Origin: Amycolatopsis decaplanina DSM 44594
Lineage (GTDB): Bacteria > Actinomycetota > Actinomycetes > Mycobacteriales > Pseudonocardiaceae
Assembly: GCF_000342005.1 (NCBI RefSeq)
Contig: NZ_AOHO01000074.1
Location: 372,001-436,000 of the forward strand
Reading direction: 5' to 3'
Length of the DNA stretch: 64,000 nucleotides
Shown here: positions 17,754 through 26,970 of the stretch, one piece after another
Position numbering within the stretch: position 1 is the first letter of the stretch
Layout of the letters: the number at the start of each line of letters is the position of its first letter
Notes under the pieces: generated by a model
Seen by the model: only the letters and a program-made list of their open reading frames with translations
Database searches by the model: none
What the model was told of the DNA's origin: nothing
Made by a program: the position numbers and the translations under genes

Positions 17754-18490
17754 CCGGCACCACCACCCTCGTCACCGGTGCCAGCGGCGGCATCGGCAAG
17801 GGCATCGCCCTGCGCTTCGCCGAAGCGGGCAGCGCCGTCGCCGTGCACTACCACCGTGACGAGGCATCGGCGCTCGCCGTCGTCGACCACGTCGAGGCGG
17901 CCGGGGGTACCGCCGCCGCGTTCGCCGCCGACCTCACCGACGACGGCGAATGCCGACGGCTCGTGGCCGCCGCCGCGGCCTGGACCGGACGGCTGGACAC
18001 CCTGGTCAACAGTGCCGGCGTGCAGCCGGTCGAGCCGCTCGCGGGGATGTCGGCGGATACCTGGCGCGCCGTCCTCGACGCGAACCTCACCAGCGCGTTC
18101 TCGTGCACACAGGCCGCCGCCGAGGTGATGGACGGCGGCAGCGTCGTCCACATCGCCTCGATCGAAGCGGCACATCCCGCGCCGGGGCACGCGCACTACA
18201 GCAGCGCGAAGGCCGCCCTGGTCATGCACGCCCGCGCCGCCGCGCTCGAATACGGACCGCGCGGCCTCCGCGTCAACGCCGTCTCCCCCGGCCTCATCGA
18301 CCGCCGGGGGCTCGGCGACGACTGGCCGGAAGGCGTCCACCGCTGGGAACAGGCCGCGCCTTTGGGCAGGCTCGGCACCCCCGAGGACGTCGCGAACGCC
18401 TGCCTGTTCCTCGCCTCGCCCCTCGCGTCGTGGATCACGGGGCACAACCTGACCGTGGACGGGGGCGTCTCCGCGCGTCCCACCTGGTGA
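17741..18490 (+). CDS. Short-chain dehydrogenase/reductase (SDR, FabG-like)
   Basis: 249-residue classical SDR. Cofactor motif TGASGGIG at 12-19, NSAG at 90-93, catalytic S140, Y153 and K157 (HYSSAK), and a C-terminal DGG turn typical of FabG/glucose-dehydrogenase-like members. Start ATG at 17741 lies inside the end of the GT87 gene, indicating translational coupling, although no functional link between the two families is obvious. Substrate unknown. R37-H38-R39 after the second strand leans toward NADPH. Confidence 0.9.
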   Translation: MLDLTGTTTLVTGASGGIGKGIALRFAEAGSAVAVHYHRDEASALAVVDHVEAAGGTAAAFAADLTDDGECRRLVAAAAAWTGRLDTLVNSAGVQPVEPLAGMSADTWRAVLDANLTSAFSCTQAAAEVMDGGSVVHIASIEAAHPAPGHAHYSSAKAALVMHARAAALEYGPRGLRVNAVSPGLIDRRGLGDDWPEGVHRWEQAAPLGRLGTPEDVANACLFLASPLASWITGHNLTVDGGVSARPTW

Positions 18491-18813
18491 TGACGGACGC
18501 CGCTCTGCTGTGAACTCCGCCACATGTCGCGGAATGGCTTGCTCTCACTGCGAAACAGCCCGACACACCATCGGGTGGGAATTCCGGCGGGCTTCATCAG
18601 ATCTGATTTCCTTCACCGTGACGGATTGTCGATCGCCGTGGCGGTAAACGATTGCCGCACTCGCTCGTGCGTACAGCAGGCCGCGGCATACATACGAAGA
18701 CGCTCCGTCGCCACACTGCTACAGTCCGTGCCAGTCCGGTTTCCGCAGTGTTTCCTGGCTTCTCCTACGATTATTTCGCCGATTCCCGGCAATTTCCCCA
18801 GAAAAGGCATCAC
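18491..18813. other. Intergenic region before the GNAT-ThiF gene
   Basis: 323 bases without a gene I can support. The AT-richer stretch around 18590-18810 (for instance CCTACGATTATTTCGCC) is the likely promoter zone for the downstream pair. Nothing else recognised. Confidence 0.5.
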
Positions 18814-20619
18814 TTGACGGATCTCAGCCACCCGTGGATCGTGACCGCGTTCCTCGGGGCCGACACCTGCCTGCTCGACTCAGTGCGCGAACTCCGCGCG
18901 CGGATCCTGTTCGATCGCGGCCGCCGTCCGGCCTTTCGCCGGGCGGACGGTGCGCACATCGACGACCAGGACCTCGACTTCGGGGCCTGGCACTTCATCG
19001 CACGGCAGCGGCCGGACGGTCCGCCGCTCGGCTACATCCGGCTCTCCACCCCGGCCACCGGCGAAAACTTTCAGTCACGGACCTACCTCGGCGTCGAGCG
19101 GTACGAGGAATTGCTTGCCGCACAAGGCGTCGAACCCGGTCAGGTCTTCGAGCACAGCAGGCTCGTCGTCGAGCACCGGTCCCGGAAGCTCGGACTCGGG
19201 CAGTACCTCAACGCGCTCGCGATCGGCGCCGCGCACCACCTCGGCGCCCGCGCCATGATCGGCACTTCGGGCACGAAGGACGGCCAGGACCGGTTTCACG
19301 AGCAGTTCGGTTTCCGCGCGATGCCGGGCACCCGCCGTTATGTCGAGCAGTACACCGAAGACGTCGTGATCATGTTCCACCGCGTCGCCGACGGCGCCGG
19401 GCGGCACCACGATCTCGTCACCCGGCTGCGGGACGAATTCCCCCGGATCGCCGCTTCCACGCCTGCCCTCGCCACCGCCGAGGCGTCGCCGGGCAGGCCC
19501 GCGCCCGCCGGGCTCACCACGGCCCCCGGGCCCGACCGCGACCTGTGGCGCCCGACCCTGCTCACACCCCGCAACGCGATGGATTTCCAAGCCCTGACGG
19601 CGTTGCTGACCTACGGCGACGTCCGCGAGATCCACGACACCGTCGACGAGCAACTGACCGAACTGGTCCGAAGCCGGGAACCGTCGTGCCGGGACGAGAC
19701 CGAAATCGAGGTCAGGAAACGGGAACAGCTCGCCGGGTTGGAGACCTGGGAGTACGGCACCTGGGTCTGGTACCCGTGGTCGCGGCGGCTCGTGCACGTC
19801 CTGCCGCGCGACGAGTTCCGGCTCGTGCGCACGGATCGCAACCGCGGCAAGATCGACCGGCCCGAACAGCGCCGTCTGCTCGGCAAGCGGATCGGGATCA
19901 TCGGCCTTTCGGTCGGCAACAGCGCGGCGCTCACCTTCGCCCTCGAAGGCATCGGCGGCGCCTTCAAACTGGCGGACTTCGACGACTTCAGCCTCTCGAA
20001 CCTCAACCGGCTGCGCGCCGGCGTGCACGAACTCGGTGTCAACAAAGCGGTCCTGTCGGCGCGCCAGATGTTCGAGATCGACCCGTACCTCGACATCGAG
20101 ATCCACCGCGGCGGCCTGACCGAGGACAACATCGAGGCGTTCTTCACCGGCGGGCAGGGCGCGATCGACCTCCTGATCGAGGAGTGCGACACCCCGTGGG
20201 TCAAGGTCGCGGCCCGCGAGTACGCGCGCGATCTGCGCGTCCCGGTCGTCATGGACTGCAACGACCGCGGCATGCTCGACGTCGAGCGCTTCGACCTCGA
20301 GCCGGACCGTCCGCTGCTGCACGGCCTGCTCGGCGACATCAAGTCCGTGGACGTCACCGACCTGAGCCGGCAGGAAAAGGTAGACCTGATCCTGGCCATG
20401 GTCGACGCCGACCGGATCAGCCCGGAACTGGCCGCCTCCTTCGGCGAACTCGGCCGCACCCTGAGCAGCTGGCCGCAGCTGGCCTCCGGGGTCGCGCTGG
20501 GCGGTGCGTTGTGCGGCGAGGCAGCGCGGCGCATCCTGCTCGGCCTGCCGTGCGCGTCCGGCCGGTTCTACACCGACCTCGACCGGCAGATCGCCCCGGA
20601 GCGGAGCACCGTCGCATGA
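18814..20619 (+). CDS. GNAT-like/ThiF (E1-like adenylyltransferase) fusion protein
   Basis: 601 residues from a TTG start at 18814, which has AAAAGG six bases upstream; longer in-frame starts lack a ribosome site. Residues about 15-190 look like a GNAT or LuxI-type acyl/aminoacyl transferase (SRLVVEHRSRKLGLGQYLN, GFRAMPGTRRY). After a Pro/Ala linker, residues about 265-600 form a ThiF/MoeB/E1-like adenylating domain: GKRIGIIGLSVGNSAAL (nucleotide loop), LADFDDFSLSNLNRLRAG (Asp and Arg that grip ATP), and VVMDCNDRGMLDVERF. No CxxC zinc pairs are seen. The ThiF half recalls Rv1355c/MoeY-type proteins. The stop overlaps the start of a KAS III gene by four bases, so the two enzymes probably act on one product, perhaps a small acylated or peptide-like metabolite. 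Exact function unknown. Confidence 0.82.
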   Translation: MTDLSHPWIVTAFLGADTCLLDSVRELRARILFDRGRRPAFRRADGAHIDDQDLDFGAWHFIARQRPDGPPLGYIRLSTPATGENFQSRTYLGVERYEELLAAQGVEPGQVFEHSRLVVEHRSRKLGLGQYLNALAIGAAHHLGARAMIGTSGTKDGQDRFHEQFGFRAMPGTRRYVEQYTEDVVIMFHRVADGAGRHHDLVTRLRDEFPRIAASTPALATAEASPGRPAPAGLTTAPGPDRDLWRPTLLTPRNAMDFQALTALLTYGDVREIHDTVDEQLTELVRSREPSCRDETEIEVRKREQLAGLETWEYGTWVWYPWSRRLVHVLPRDEFRLVRTDRNRGKIDRPEQRRLLGKRIGIIGLSVGNSAALTFALEGIGGAFKLADFDDFSLSNLNRLRAGVHELGVNKAVLSARQMFEIDPYLDIEIHRGGLTEDNIEAFFTGGQGAIDLLIEECDTPWVKVAAREYARDLRVPVVMDCNDRGMLDVERFDLEPDRPLLHGLLGDIKSVDVTDLSRQEKVDLILAMVDADRISPELAASFGELGRTLSSWPQLASGVALGGALCGEAARRILLGLPCASGRFYTDLDRQIAPERSTVA

Positions 20620-21602
20620 TCCCGCTGCCCGTGCGGATCGCCGGCACCGGCGTCCACCTGCCCTCGGACGTCGTCACCAACCGGCGGCTCGCCGAAACGC
20701 TCGACACCTCCGACGAGTGGATCGTCCACCGCACCGGGATCCGGGAACGCCGTTGGCTCGCCCCGGATCTCGCCACTTCGGACATGTGCGTGGCCGCCGC
20801 TTTTCCCGCGCTCGCGGCGGCGAACTGTGCCGCGAGGGACGTCGACGCGATCATCGTCGCGACCTACACCTACGACCAGCCCTTGCCGTCGACCGCCCTG
20901 ATCGTCAAGGACGCGCTCGGCGCGTTCCGAGCGCTCACCTTCGACATCACGCAGGCCGCCTGCGCGAACGGTGTCCAGGCGCTGTTCCTCGGTTCCTTGC
21001 TGGTGCGAACCGGTGCGGCCAAACGGGTCCTGGTGATCGCGGGTGACTGCGCGTCCCGCGTGACCGATCCGGAGGACCGCACCACCCGGGTCTTCTTCGG
21101 CGATGCCGCGGGTGCCGCCGTCCTGACCGAGGCGACGACACCGGGCACCGGCCTGCTCGGCTGGGACTTCGGCGCCGAACTGTCCTACGACGTCGAGATC
21201 CCGGCCGGCGGCTCACGGCAGCCCGCCGGGGCGACGACGTTCGCGGACCGGCGGCACTACCTCAAGATGAACGGCCGGGCCGTCTGGGACACCGCCACCC
21301 GATGCCTGCCCGACAGCGTCACGAACGCCACCGCCCAGGCTGGGCTGACCGTGGACGAGGTGAGCCATTTCTTTGTCCACCAAGCGAATCTGAACATCGT
21401 GCGGGCGGCGATGGACAAACTCGGCGTGCCGCGTGACCGTGCTCCGATCACCGTCGACACGCTCGGCAACACCGGTTCGGCCGGCGTTTTCACCGTTCTG
21501 CACAAGGGTTTCTCGGCAGGCATGGTGCGGCCGGGCGACACCTTCGTCGTGTCGGCGATCGGGGCGGGTTTCCAGTGGGGCACTTTGTGCTTCAGGGCTT
21601 AG
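20616..21602 (+). CDS. 3-oxoacyl-ACP synthase III (FabH-like KAS III)
   Basis: 328-residue thiolase-fold condensing enzyme with an intact KAS III triad: C116 in TQAACANGVQ, H255 in FFVHQAN and N285 in TLGNTGSAG. DEWIVHRTGIRERRW near 33-47 is the family N-terminal signature. It overlaps the ThiF fusion by ATGA, which ties it to that protein rather than to fatty-acid initiation, since no fab genes are near. FabH-like enzymes in such settings start an acyl chain or acylate an amine or hydroxyl. Starter and acceptor are unknown. Confidence 0.92.
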   Translation: MIPLPVRIAGTGVHLPSDVVTNRRLAETLDTSDEWIVHRTGIRERRWLAPDLATSDMCVAAAFPALAAANCAARDVDAIIVATYTYDQPLPSTALIVKDALGAFRALTFDITQAACANGVQALFLGSLLVRTGAAKRVLVIAGDCASRVTDPEDRTTRVFFGDAAGAAVLTEATTPGTGLLGWDFGAELSYDVEIPAGGSRQPAGATTFADRRHYLKMNGRAVWDTATRCLPDSVTNATAQAGLTVDEVSHFFVHQANLNIVRAAMDKLGVPRDRAPITVDTLGNTGSAGVFTVLHKGFSAGMVRPGDTFVVSAIGAGFQWGTLCFRA

Positions 21603-21622
21603 GGCGCGTCCTGGTGGCAAAC

Positions 21623-21668
21623 CTCGTGAGTGGTAAGGACGGTTAGAACCGTCCTTACCACTCACGAG
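21623..21668. repeat. Perfect 22-bp-arm palindrome (same family as 6227)
   Basis: Arms of 22 bases with core GTGAGTGGTAAGGACGGTT and a two-base loop, just 3' of the KAS III gene. Compensating changes relative to the 6227 copy (GTGAGCGGTGAGG versus GTGAGTGGTAAGG, changed on both arms) show that the pairing is conserved. Likely terminator or dispersed element. A half copy (CTCACGAGCACC) occurs at 21752-21763. Confidence 0.85.
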
Positions 21669-21859
21669 AACCTGGGCCGACCATGCGCCCCGCCACCGCC
21701 AACGTCGCGAAAGCCACCTTTGCCTTACCCCTCAATAACCCGAATCTCCACTCACGAGCACCTGCTGGCATTACACCCTCTATCGAAGGAAATAGCACAT
21801 GCAGGTGCCACATAAACGCGTGATAGCACAGGTGTTCGAACGCGGGTAGCGTTACGTTC

Positions 21860-23116
21860 GTGGCCAGCGACAACGCACCCCAGAAGACGCCCACCGAGTG
21901 GTGGCGCGTCGATACGGCGACGCTGCACGCCCGTAAACAGGAGATCGAAGTCCTCAAACGCCAACTGGATGCCGAACAGAACGCGATACTCGCCGAGATC
22001 AACGCGCGCGGGGTTCGTGGCTGCAGTGGCCATTCGACGTTGGTGGCGATGATTTACGAGGACTTCCATGTGACGGACAAAGAAGCCAAGGCGCGTGCTG
22101 ATCGGGTCCTGGCTTTGTATCCCGGCGTGGCGGTGGGCGGCGGTACTGAACCTCCGTTGGCTCCGTTGACCGCCGACGCCGCCGCGGAAGGCGCGATCGG
22201 CGGTTCGCAGATCGACGCGATCATCCGAACACTCGCCCGCATCCCCTCCACCGTTCCCGAAGACGACGTGCGAGGCGGCGAGAAGATCCTGGTGGACCTC
22301 GCCCGCCACGCCGGGCCCCGCGCCATCGCCCAAGCCGGACGACGCCTACTCGACAAACTCGACCCCGACGGGAAAGAGCCCCGCAACGAGGATCCGAAGG
22401 ACGTTTGTCCGGAGTTGCGGTTCGTCAAGCACCGCGACGGCACCCTCGGCCTCAAAGCGCGACTCGACCTCGAAACCTACGCACGACTGAAGTCCGACCT
22501 GGATCCGATGGCCAAACCGCACAAAGCCATCGACGGGATCAGGGACTCCCGCACCCACGATGAACGCTACGGCGATGCGTTCACCGACTACGTCCGACTC
22601 AAGACGACCAGCCGGAACCTTCCCGGCCAAGCGGGCGAGGCCACGCACATCTTGGTGACCATGTCCTACGAGGACCTGATCAACGATCTCGGCGAAGCCC
22701 ACCTGGATCTCGTGGGGTCGATCAGCGCCACCGACGCCCGCATCCTCGCCTGCGACGCCCGCGTCCGCCCCGGCGTCCTCGGTACCGCAGGCGAACCCCT
22801 CGACATCGGCCGCTCCAAACGCACCGTCTCCCTCGCCCAGAAATACGCCCTCACCATCCGCGACGGCGACTGCGCCTTCCCGGGCTGCGACATGCCAGTG
22901 CCGCGTTGTACCGCCCACCACATCGTTTTCTGGCGCCACCACGGCGAAACAAAGATCGACAACCTCGTCCTGCTGTGCACCAAGCACCACCGGCTCATCC
23001 ACCACAGCGAATGGAAAGTCCGCATCGCCCAAGACGGACTCCCCGAATTCACCGCCCCCGCCTACCTCGACCCCACAGGAGAACCCAGACGCAACAACAT
23101 GCACCTCAGGGCATAG
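21860..23116 (+). CDS. DUF222/HNH endonuclease (13E12-repeat-like)
   Basis: 418 residues from a GTG start. The N-terminal DUF222 region (about 10-290) is joined to a C-terminal HNH nuclease (about 325-395): CAFPGCDMP, CTAHHIVFWRHHGETKIDN, LCTKHHRLIHH, with paired cysteines for zinc and the catalytic His. This is the 13E12/REP13E12-like family, multi-copy in actinobacterial genomes and often treated as semi-mobile. Upstream bases 21700-21850 are AT-richer than the surroundings. Role (DNA repair, defence or selfish spread) is not settled. Confidence 0.9.
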   Translation: MASDNAPQKTPTEWWRVDTATLHARKQEIEVLKRQLDAEQNAILAEINARGVRGCSGHSTLVAMIYEDFHVTDKEAKARADRVLALYPGVAVGGGTEPPLAPLTADAAAEGAIGGSQIDAIIRTLARIPSTVPEDDVRGGEKILVDLARHAGPRAIAQAGRRLLDKLDPDGKEPRNEDPKDVCPELRFVKHRDGTLGLKARLDLETYARLKSDLDPMAKPHKAIDGIRDSRTHDERYGDAFTDYVRLKTTSRNLPGQAGEATHILVTMSYEDLINDLGEAHLDLVGSISATDARILACDARVRPGVLGTAGEPLDIGRSKRTVSLAQKYALTIRDGDCAFPGCDMPVPRCTAHHIVFWRHHGETKIDNLVLLCTKHHRLIHHSEWKVRIAQDGLPEFTAPAYLDPTGEPRRNNMHLRA

Positions 23117-23374
23117 GCCGAACCGCGCGAACCTCCGAAATCCTTGGTTGAGGCATTCGACCGGGTGAATCATTGCCTAGGCGACCGTAGTGGCGTCCTT
23201 GCTGCCAGGCAGAGGCAGACCCGGGTCGAGCACTCGGCCAGGGTCCCGATCGTCGAACCGCTGTCTCTGCCCATGATCAGATCGCCTTTCCCGTGTTCTG
23301 GGATCGCTCGATCGTCGGCTTCGGCAGGCGGTCGGAGATCGGGATCCTCGGAAAGCCTCAGGACATAGGCCGAC

Positions 23375-24571
23375 TCACCGGCTCCGGATCTCGGTCCCGT
23401 GCCTCAGATTCGTCACCAGCGCCGCCGACTTGCCCGTGACGGCGGTCGCGAGTGTTCGTTCCAGTCCCGGAAGCCTTGCCACACGTAGGAAAATTCGGCG
23501 CGCCTGGAGCAGGAGCCGGTTCGCGGGCAGGAACCATCGCGCACCTCGGCGAGCGACCTGCTGCTTCTCGGTCACCACCGGCCGGACCAGCTTTTCGTAC
23601 TCGGCGAACGCGGCTTCGATCGAGGGGGCCCGGGTGAGTTGTTCGGCCAGCACGAAAGCGCCCGCGATCCCGAGCGAAGCGCCCTGACCGGCGAGAAGTG
23701 AGACGGCGTAGCAGGAATCACCGGCCAGGACGACCCGGCCGCGGCTCCACGACGGCATCTCGATCTGCGCGACCTGGTCGTAGTACACCTCACCGGGTGG
23801 CGGGCAGAGATCGAGTGCTTTGGGAACCGCCCAGCCGAGCGAACCATAGGTCGCGCGCAGTGCCGCCCGCGCGTCGCCCGGCAGGGCCGGGTCTGTCGCG
23901 CGGTGCACGGCGAACGCCGCGAGCTTGCCGTCGCGGAGACCGTAGAAACCCATCTGCATCCCGACGGTGTCGGTCAGGCAGAACCGTTCCCCCACCCGTG
24001 CGCGGATCTCCTCGTCCTCGAAGACGAACGCCGCCGTGTGAAAGCCGAGGTAACGCAGGAATCTTTTCTCTTCACCGAAGACCAGCCGCCGCACGGTCGA
24101 ATGGATCCCGTCGGCACCGACCAGCAGATCGGCTTCGACCACCTCGCCATCGGTCAAGGTGATCCGCACGCGGTCGCCGAGATCCTCGACTCCCGTCACC
24201 CCGGCGCCGAACCGGACGTCCACTGTGGATGGAAGATTCGTACGCAGGACGCGTTCCAGGTCGGGCCGCATGATGCTGCACAGCCTGCCCCGCAACGACT
24301 TCGCGAACTGGACGTAGTCGATCGCCGCCCGACGGCGGCCGCGGTCGTCCAGCAGACTCGCCTCGTCCACCCGGTACGCCACGTCTTCGACCCGAGGGAG
24401 CAGACCCATCTCCTCGATCGCGTCGAACCCAGGGCCGAAGAAGTCGATCATGTAGCCCTGTTCTCGCGGCCCCGCCGCACGTTCCAGCATCACGACCTCG
24501 ACGTCCAGCGTCGCGAGCCGGTGCGCCAGCGCCAGTCCGGTGATCCCGGCACCGCAGATCGCCACCTTCAT
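23375..24571 (-). CDS. FAD-dependent aromatic hydroxylase/monooxygenase
   Basis: 398-residue class A flavoprotein monooxygenase (PHBH/TetX-like). FAD dinucleotide fold CGAGITGLALAHRL at 6-19, second FAD contact GADGIHSTVRR near 155, and GDSCYAVSLLAGQGASLGI near 275, where the family usually has GDAAH. It is the second gene of a TetR-led unit, 20 bases after the repressor stop; GGAGG precedes the ATG at 24571. It may modify an antibiotic or aromatic compound sensed by the repressor; the substrate is unknown. An apparent extension to 24739 lies inside the TetR gene and is rejected. Confidence 0.9.
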   Translation of the reverse strand: MKVAICGAGITGLALAHRLATLDVEVVMLERAAGPREQGYMIDFFGPGFDAIEEMGLLPRVEDVAYRVDEASLLDDRGRRRAAIDYVQFAKSLRGRLCSIMRPDLERVLRTNLPSTVDVRFGAGVTGVEDLGDRVRITLTDGEVVEADLLVGADGIHSTVRRLVFGEEKRFLRYLGFHTAAFVFEDEEIRARVGERFCLTDTVGMQMGFYGLRDGKLAAFAVHRATDPALPGDARAALRATYGSLGWAVPKALDLCPPPGEVYYDQVAQIEMPSWSRGRVVLAGDSCYAVSLLAGQGASLGIAGAFVLAEQLTRAPSIEAAFAEYEKLVRPVVTEKQQVARRGARWFLPANRLLLQARRIFLRVARLPGLERTLATAVTGKSAALVTNLRHGTEIRSR

Positions 24572-24591
24572 CAGGGTTCCTCCCTTTCGGT

Positions 24592-25155
24592 TCAGCCGAC
24601 CAGCCTGCGCAGGACCGCGGAGGGCACCTCGCCGCCAGATTCCGGTTCGAGCGCGCGATGCAGCAGCAGCCCGTCCACCGTGGCGAAAAGCACCGCGGCC
24701 GTGCCCTCGGCGTCGGCCACGCCACGTTCCGCCAGCCAACCGCCGAACCGGGCGCGCAAATCGGCGAGAAGCTCGCGGATGCCCTGGCGCAAGGTGTCAT
24801 CGCGGGTCGCGGCCAGGTAGGCCTCGGTGAACAGCAACGACATCGGATCGGTGCCGGAATATTCGCCGACCGAGGCCAGCAGCCGGTCCACCGCTTCCGC
24901 CGGCGTCTCGACGGTTTCCAGCGCCGGTTCGAAAGCGACGGCGACCTCGCGCATCGCACCCAGCACGGCCTCGATCATCAAGGCCTGCAACGAGGGGAAG
25001 TGATAGTGCACGACGCTCGGCGTGACACCCGCGCGTTCGGCCAGGATCCGGGTACTGACCGCGGACCAGCCGAGCTCGGGCACCAACGCGACCGCGGCTT
25101 CGAGTAGCCGCCGCCGGGCGACCTGACCACGTTCCGCAGCCGGAGAACCTGCCAC
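24592..25155 (-). CDS. TetR-family transcriptional repressor
   Basis: 187 residues from a GTG with AGGAGG five bases upstream. The N-terminal helix-turn-helix is clear (LLEAAVALVPELGWSAVSTR, ILAERAGVTPSVVHYHFPS), with a C-terminal helical ligand domain. It probably represses itself and the monooxygenase behind it. The likely operator lies in 25156-25200, though no convincing palindrome was found there. Confidence 0.92.
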   Translation of the reverse strand: MAGSPAAERGQVARRRLLEAAVALVPELGWSAVSTRILAERAGVTPSVVHYHFPSLQALMIEAVLGAMREVAVAFEPALETVETPAEAVDRLLASVGEYSGTDPMSLLFTEAYLAATRDDTLRQGIRELLADLRARFGGWLAERGVADAEGTAAVLFATVDGLLLHRALEPESGGEVPSAVLRRLVG

Positions 25156-25660
25156 CGCCGCCTCCTAGGGCGTTCGTCCTGTACGACTGCCCTGATCGTA
25201 TGCCCTGGTCCGTCCGGCGCGCAAACTCGGTGGTCACGGCGTCGTCCGCTCCCCACAGTTCCGTCGCCGACGAGAAGGGAACGCACCACGGCGAAACCGG
25301 ACGGGTACAGATGGCGCACGCTGATCAATCTGGTCCTGCCGCACCACAGTCTTCAGTTTCCGTTGTCCCTCCCTGTCTTCATCAACGAAGAGCACCTGAG
25401 TCACCGAGGCGACCGCGATCAGCTTCGCCCGGGCATCGCCGAGGACGGCTCGCAGAGATCACCGCCCCACCGGCCAGGCACGACCGCGCGGAGATCGGCC
25501 CGGCCCGAGGGTCGTCGTCCACGCGACGGGTCGCCTGCCCGGCGGCACGCTGCACGCCGTACTCCGCTGAACCCCCTGAAATTCCGGACGCGGCAAAAAT
25601 GACCTCTTTCCGCGTCAATGCCGACGCCAGGCTTGCTCTTCCGAACCCCTTGGAGGACAC
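25156..25660. other. 505-base gap between TetR and a small membrane-protein gene
   Basis: Holds the TetR promoter at its left end. An open frame around 25290-25602 reads KPDGYRWRTLINLVLPHH and then arginine-rich nonsense. This may be debris of a decayed gene, but no family is recognisable and I do not call it. Nothing else is supported. Confidence 0.45.
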
Positions 25661-25849
25661 ATGGTCTCGAAACCCCGCGTCGCACTGGGAATGCTCGTCT
25701 TGGCCGCACTGGCGGGCGGGCTCCTCGCGTTGCTCATCTCGCTCGAAGCAGGCGCCTTCTGGGCCAAGACGCTGCCGCTCGTCTTCCTGGCCGGCGGTGC
25801 AGCCTTCGCCCAGTCTCTCGGTTTGTTCAACAAGAAGCCGAAGGACTAG
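25661..25849 (+). CDS. Small two-helix membrane protein
   Basis: 62 residues: a basic start (MVSKPR), two hydrophobic helices at about 8-26 (VALGMLVLAALAGGLLALL) and 34-53, and a lysine-rich cytoplasmic tail (NKKPKD). GGAGG is placed four bases before the ATG, supporting real translation. No family recognised. It stands alone, facing the GlxA-type gene. Confidence 0.65.
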   Translation: MVSKPRVALGMLVLAALAGGLLALLISLEAGAFWAKTLPLVFLAGGAAFAQSLGLFNKKPKD

Positions 25850-26000
25850 GACCGGTCCCCTCCTCCGCCACCAGCGTCCTTCCCGACGGCCGGAAGATCC
25901 TCATCAACGGGTTCACCGAGGGCGCCGTCGTGTTGACCCACGACATCTTCGAGGCTGTGGGACAAAGCTCCGCCTGAGCCGCGTTGTCATCCTTTGTGGA

Positions 26001-26957
26001 CTACACGCGCTGCGGCGCGAAGGTCCGGCGGTAGTCCTGCGGGGAAACCCCGACCACCTTGTGGAAGTGGTGGCGCAGCAGCGCTCCCGAGCCGAAACCG
26101 CATCGGCGCGCGACCTCGTCGACGCCCATCGACGTCTCCTCCAGCAGGGACCGCGCGTGCAGCACCCGCTGCGTGGAAAGCCAGCGATGCGGCGTGGTGC
26201 CCGTCTCGGCGACGAACTTGCGAGCGAACGTGCGCTCGGACATCCGCGCGCGACGGGCGAGGTCGGCGACGGGATGTTCGTCGGCGATGGTGTCGAGCAT
26301 CCAGGTGAGCACCGGCTGGAGGTTGTCACCGGTGCACTCCGGGATCGGCACCTCGACGAACTGGCGCTGCCCGCCCTCCCGCTGCGGCGGCACCACCATG
26401 CGCCGCGCGATGGCGGTCGCCGCGGCCGACCCGAGTTCACGCCGGACGAGGTGCAGGCAGGCGTCGATGCCGGCCGCCGTGCCCGCACTGGTGATGATGT
26501 CGCCGTCGTCGACGAACAGGACGTCCGGGTCCAGCCGGGCCTCGGGGAATCGCTTGCGGAACCGGTCGCTGTGCCGCCAGTGGTTCGTGCACTTCCGCCC
26601 GTCGAGCAGTCCCGCGGCGCCCAGCACGAACGCGCCGGTGCAGACCGAAAGCAGCGTCGCGCCCCGCGCCGAAACCGCACGGAGCGCTTCGAGCACCGCG
26701 AGCGGATACTCCTCGCGCACGTCGCAGGCGGGGACGACGACGAGGTCCGCGTCCTCGGTCGCTTCGAGGCCGTGTTCCGGGGTCACCTTGAGGCCGTGCC
26801 CGAGACTGAGCGGCTTCCCCGCCCGCTCCCCGCACACGCGGAAGTCGAGCAGCGGCACTCCGTCATCCGTCCGGTCGTGGCCGAACACCTCGCAGACGAC
26901 GCCGAACTCGAAGGCGGCGAAGTCGTCCAGCAGCACCACGGCGACGCTCTTCAGCAT
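26001..26957 (-). CDS. GlxA-family regulator (DJ-1/PfpI domain plus AraC HTH)
   Basis: 318 residues. An N-terminal DJ-1/PfpI (class I glutamine amidotransferase-like) domain (about 1-180) carries LLSVCTGAFVLGAAGLL with the nucleophile-elbow Cys. A C-terminal AraC helix-turn-helix pair runs from about 215 to 310 (VADLARRARMSERTFARKF, VDEVARRCGFGSGALLRHHF, GVSPQDYRR). Start taken at ATG 26957, where the domain begins (MLKSVAVVLLDDF); a GTG at 26990 is possible. It is divergent from a tiny membrane-protein gene, and TGGCAG repeats between them are a likely operator. Confidence 0.9.
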   Translation of the reverse strand: MLKSVAVVLLDDFAAFEFGVVCEVFGHDRTDDGVPLLDFRVCGERAGKPLSLGHGLKVTPEHGLEATEDADLVVVPACDVREEYPLAVLEALRAVSARGATLLSVCTGAFVLGAAGLLDGRKCTNHWRHSDRFRKRFPEARLDPDVLFVDDGDIITSAGTAAGIDACLHLVRRELGSAAATAIARRMVVPPQREGGQRQFVEVPIPECTGDNLQPVLTWMLDTIADEHPVADLARRARMSERTFARKFVAETGTTPHRWLSTQRVLHARSLLEETSMGVDEVARRCGFGSGALLRHHFHKVVGVSPQDYRRTFAPQRV

Positions 26958-26970
26958 GACCGGAGCATAG

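Noticed and set aside
21860-23116. DUF222-HNH gene as a mobile intron or insertion element
   Set aside because: No intron structure, terminal repeats or target duplication seen; the family is simply multi-copy in these genomes.
24572-24739. Longer start for the flavin monooxygenase
   Set aside because: The added residues are read inside the TetR gene in another frame; GGAGG marks the ATG at 24571.
25850-25977. Frame ending LPDGRKILINGFTEGAVVLTHD... after the small membrane gene
   Set aside because: Looks protein-like, perhaps the tail of a decayed gene, but has no start, no ribosome site and no family match.
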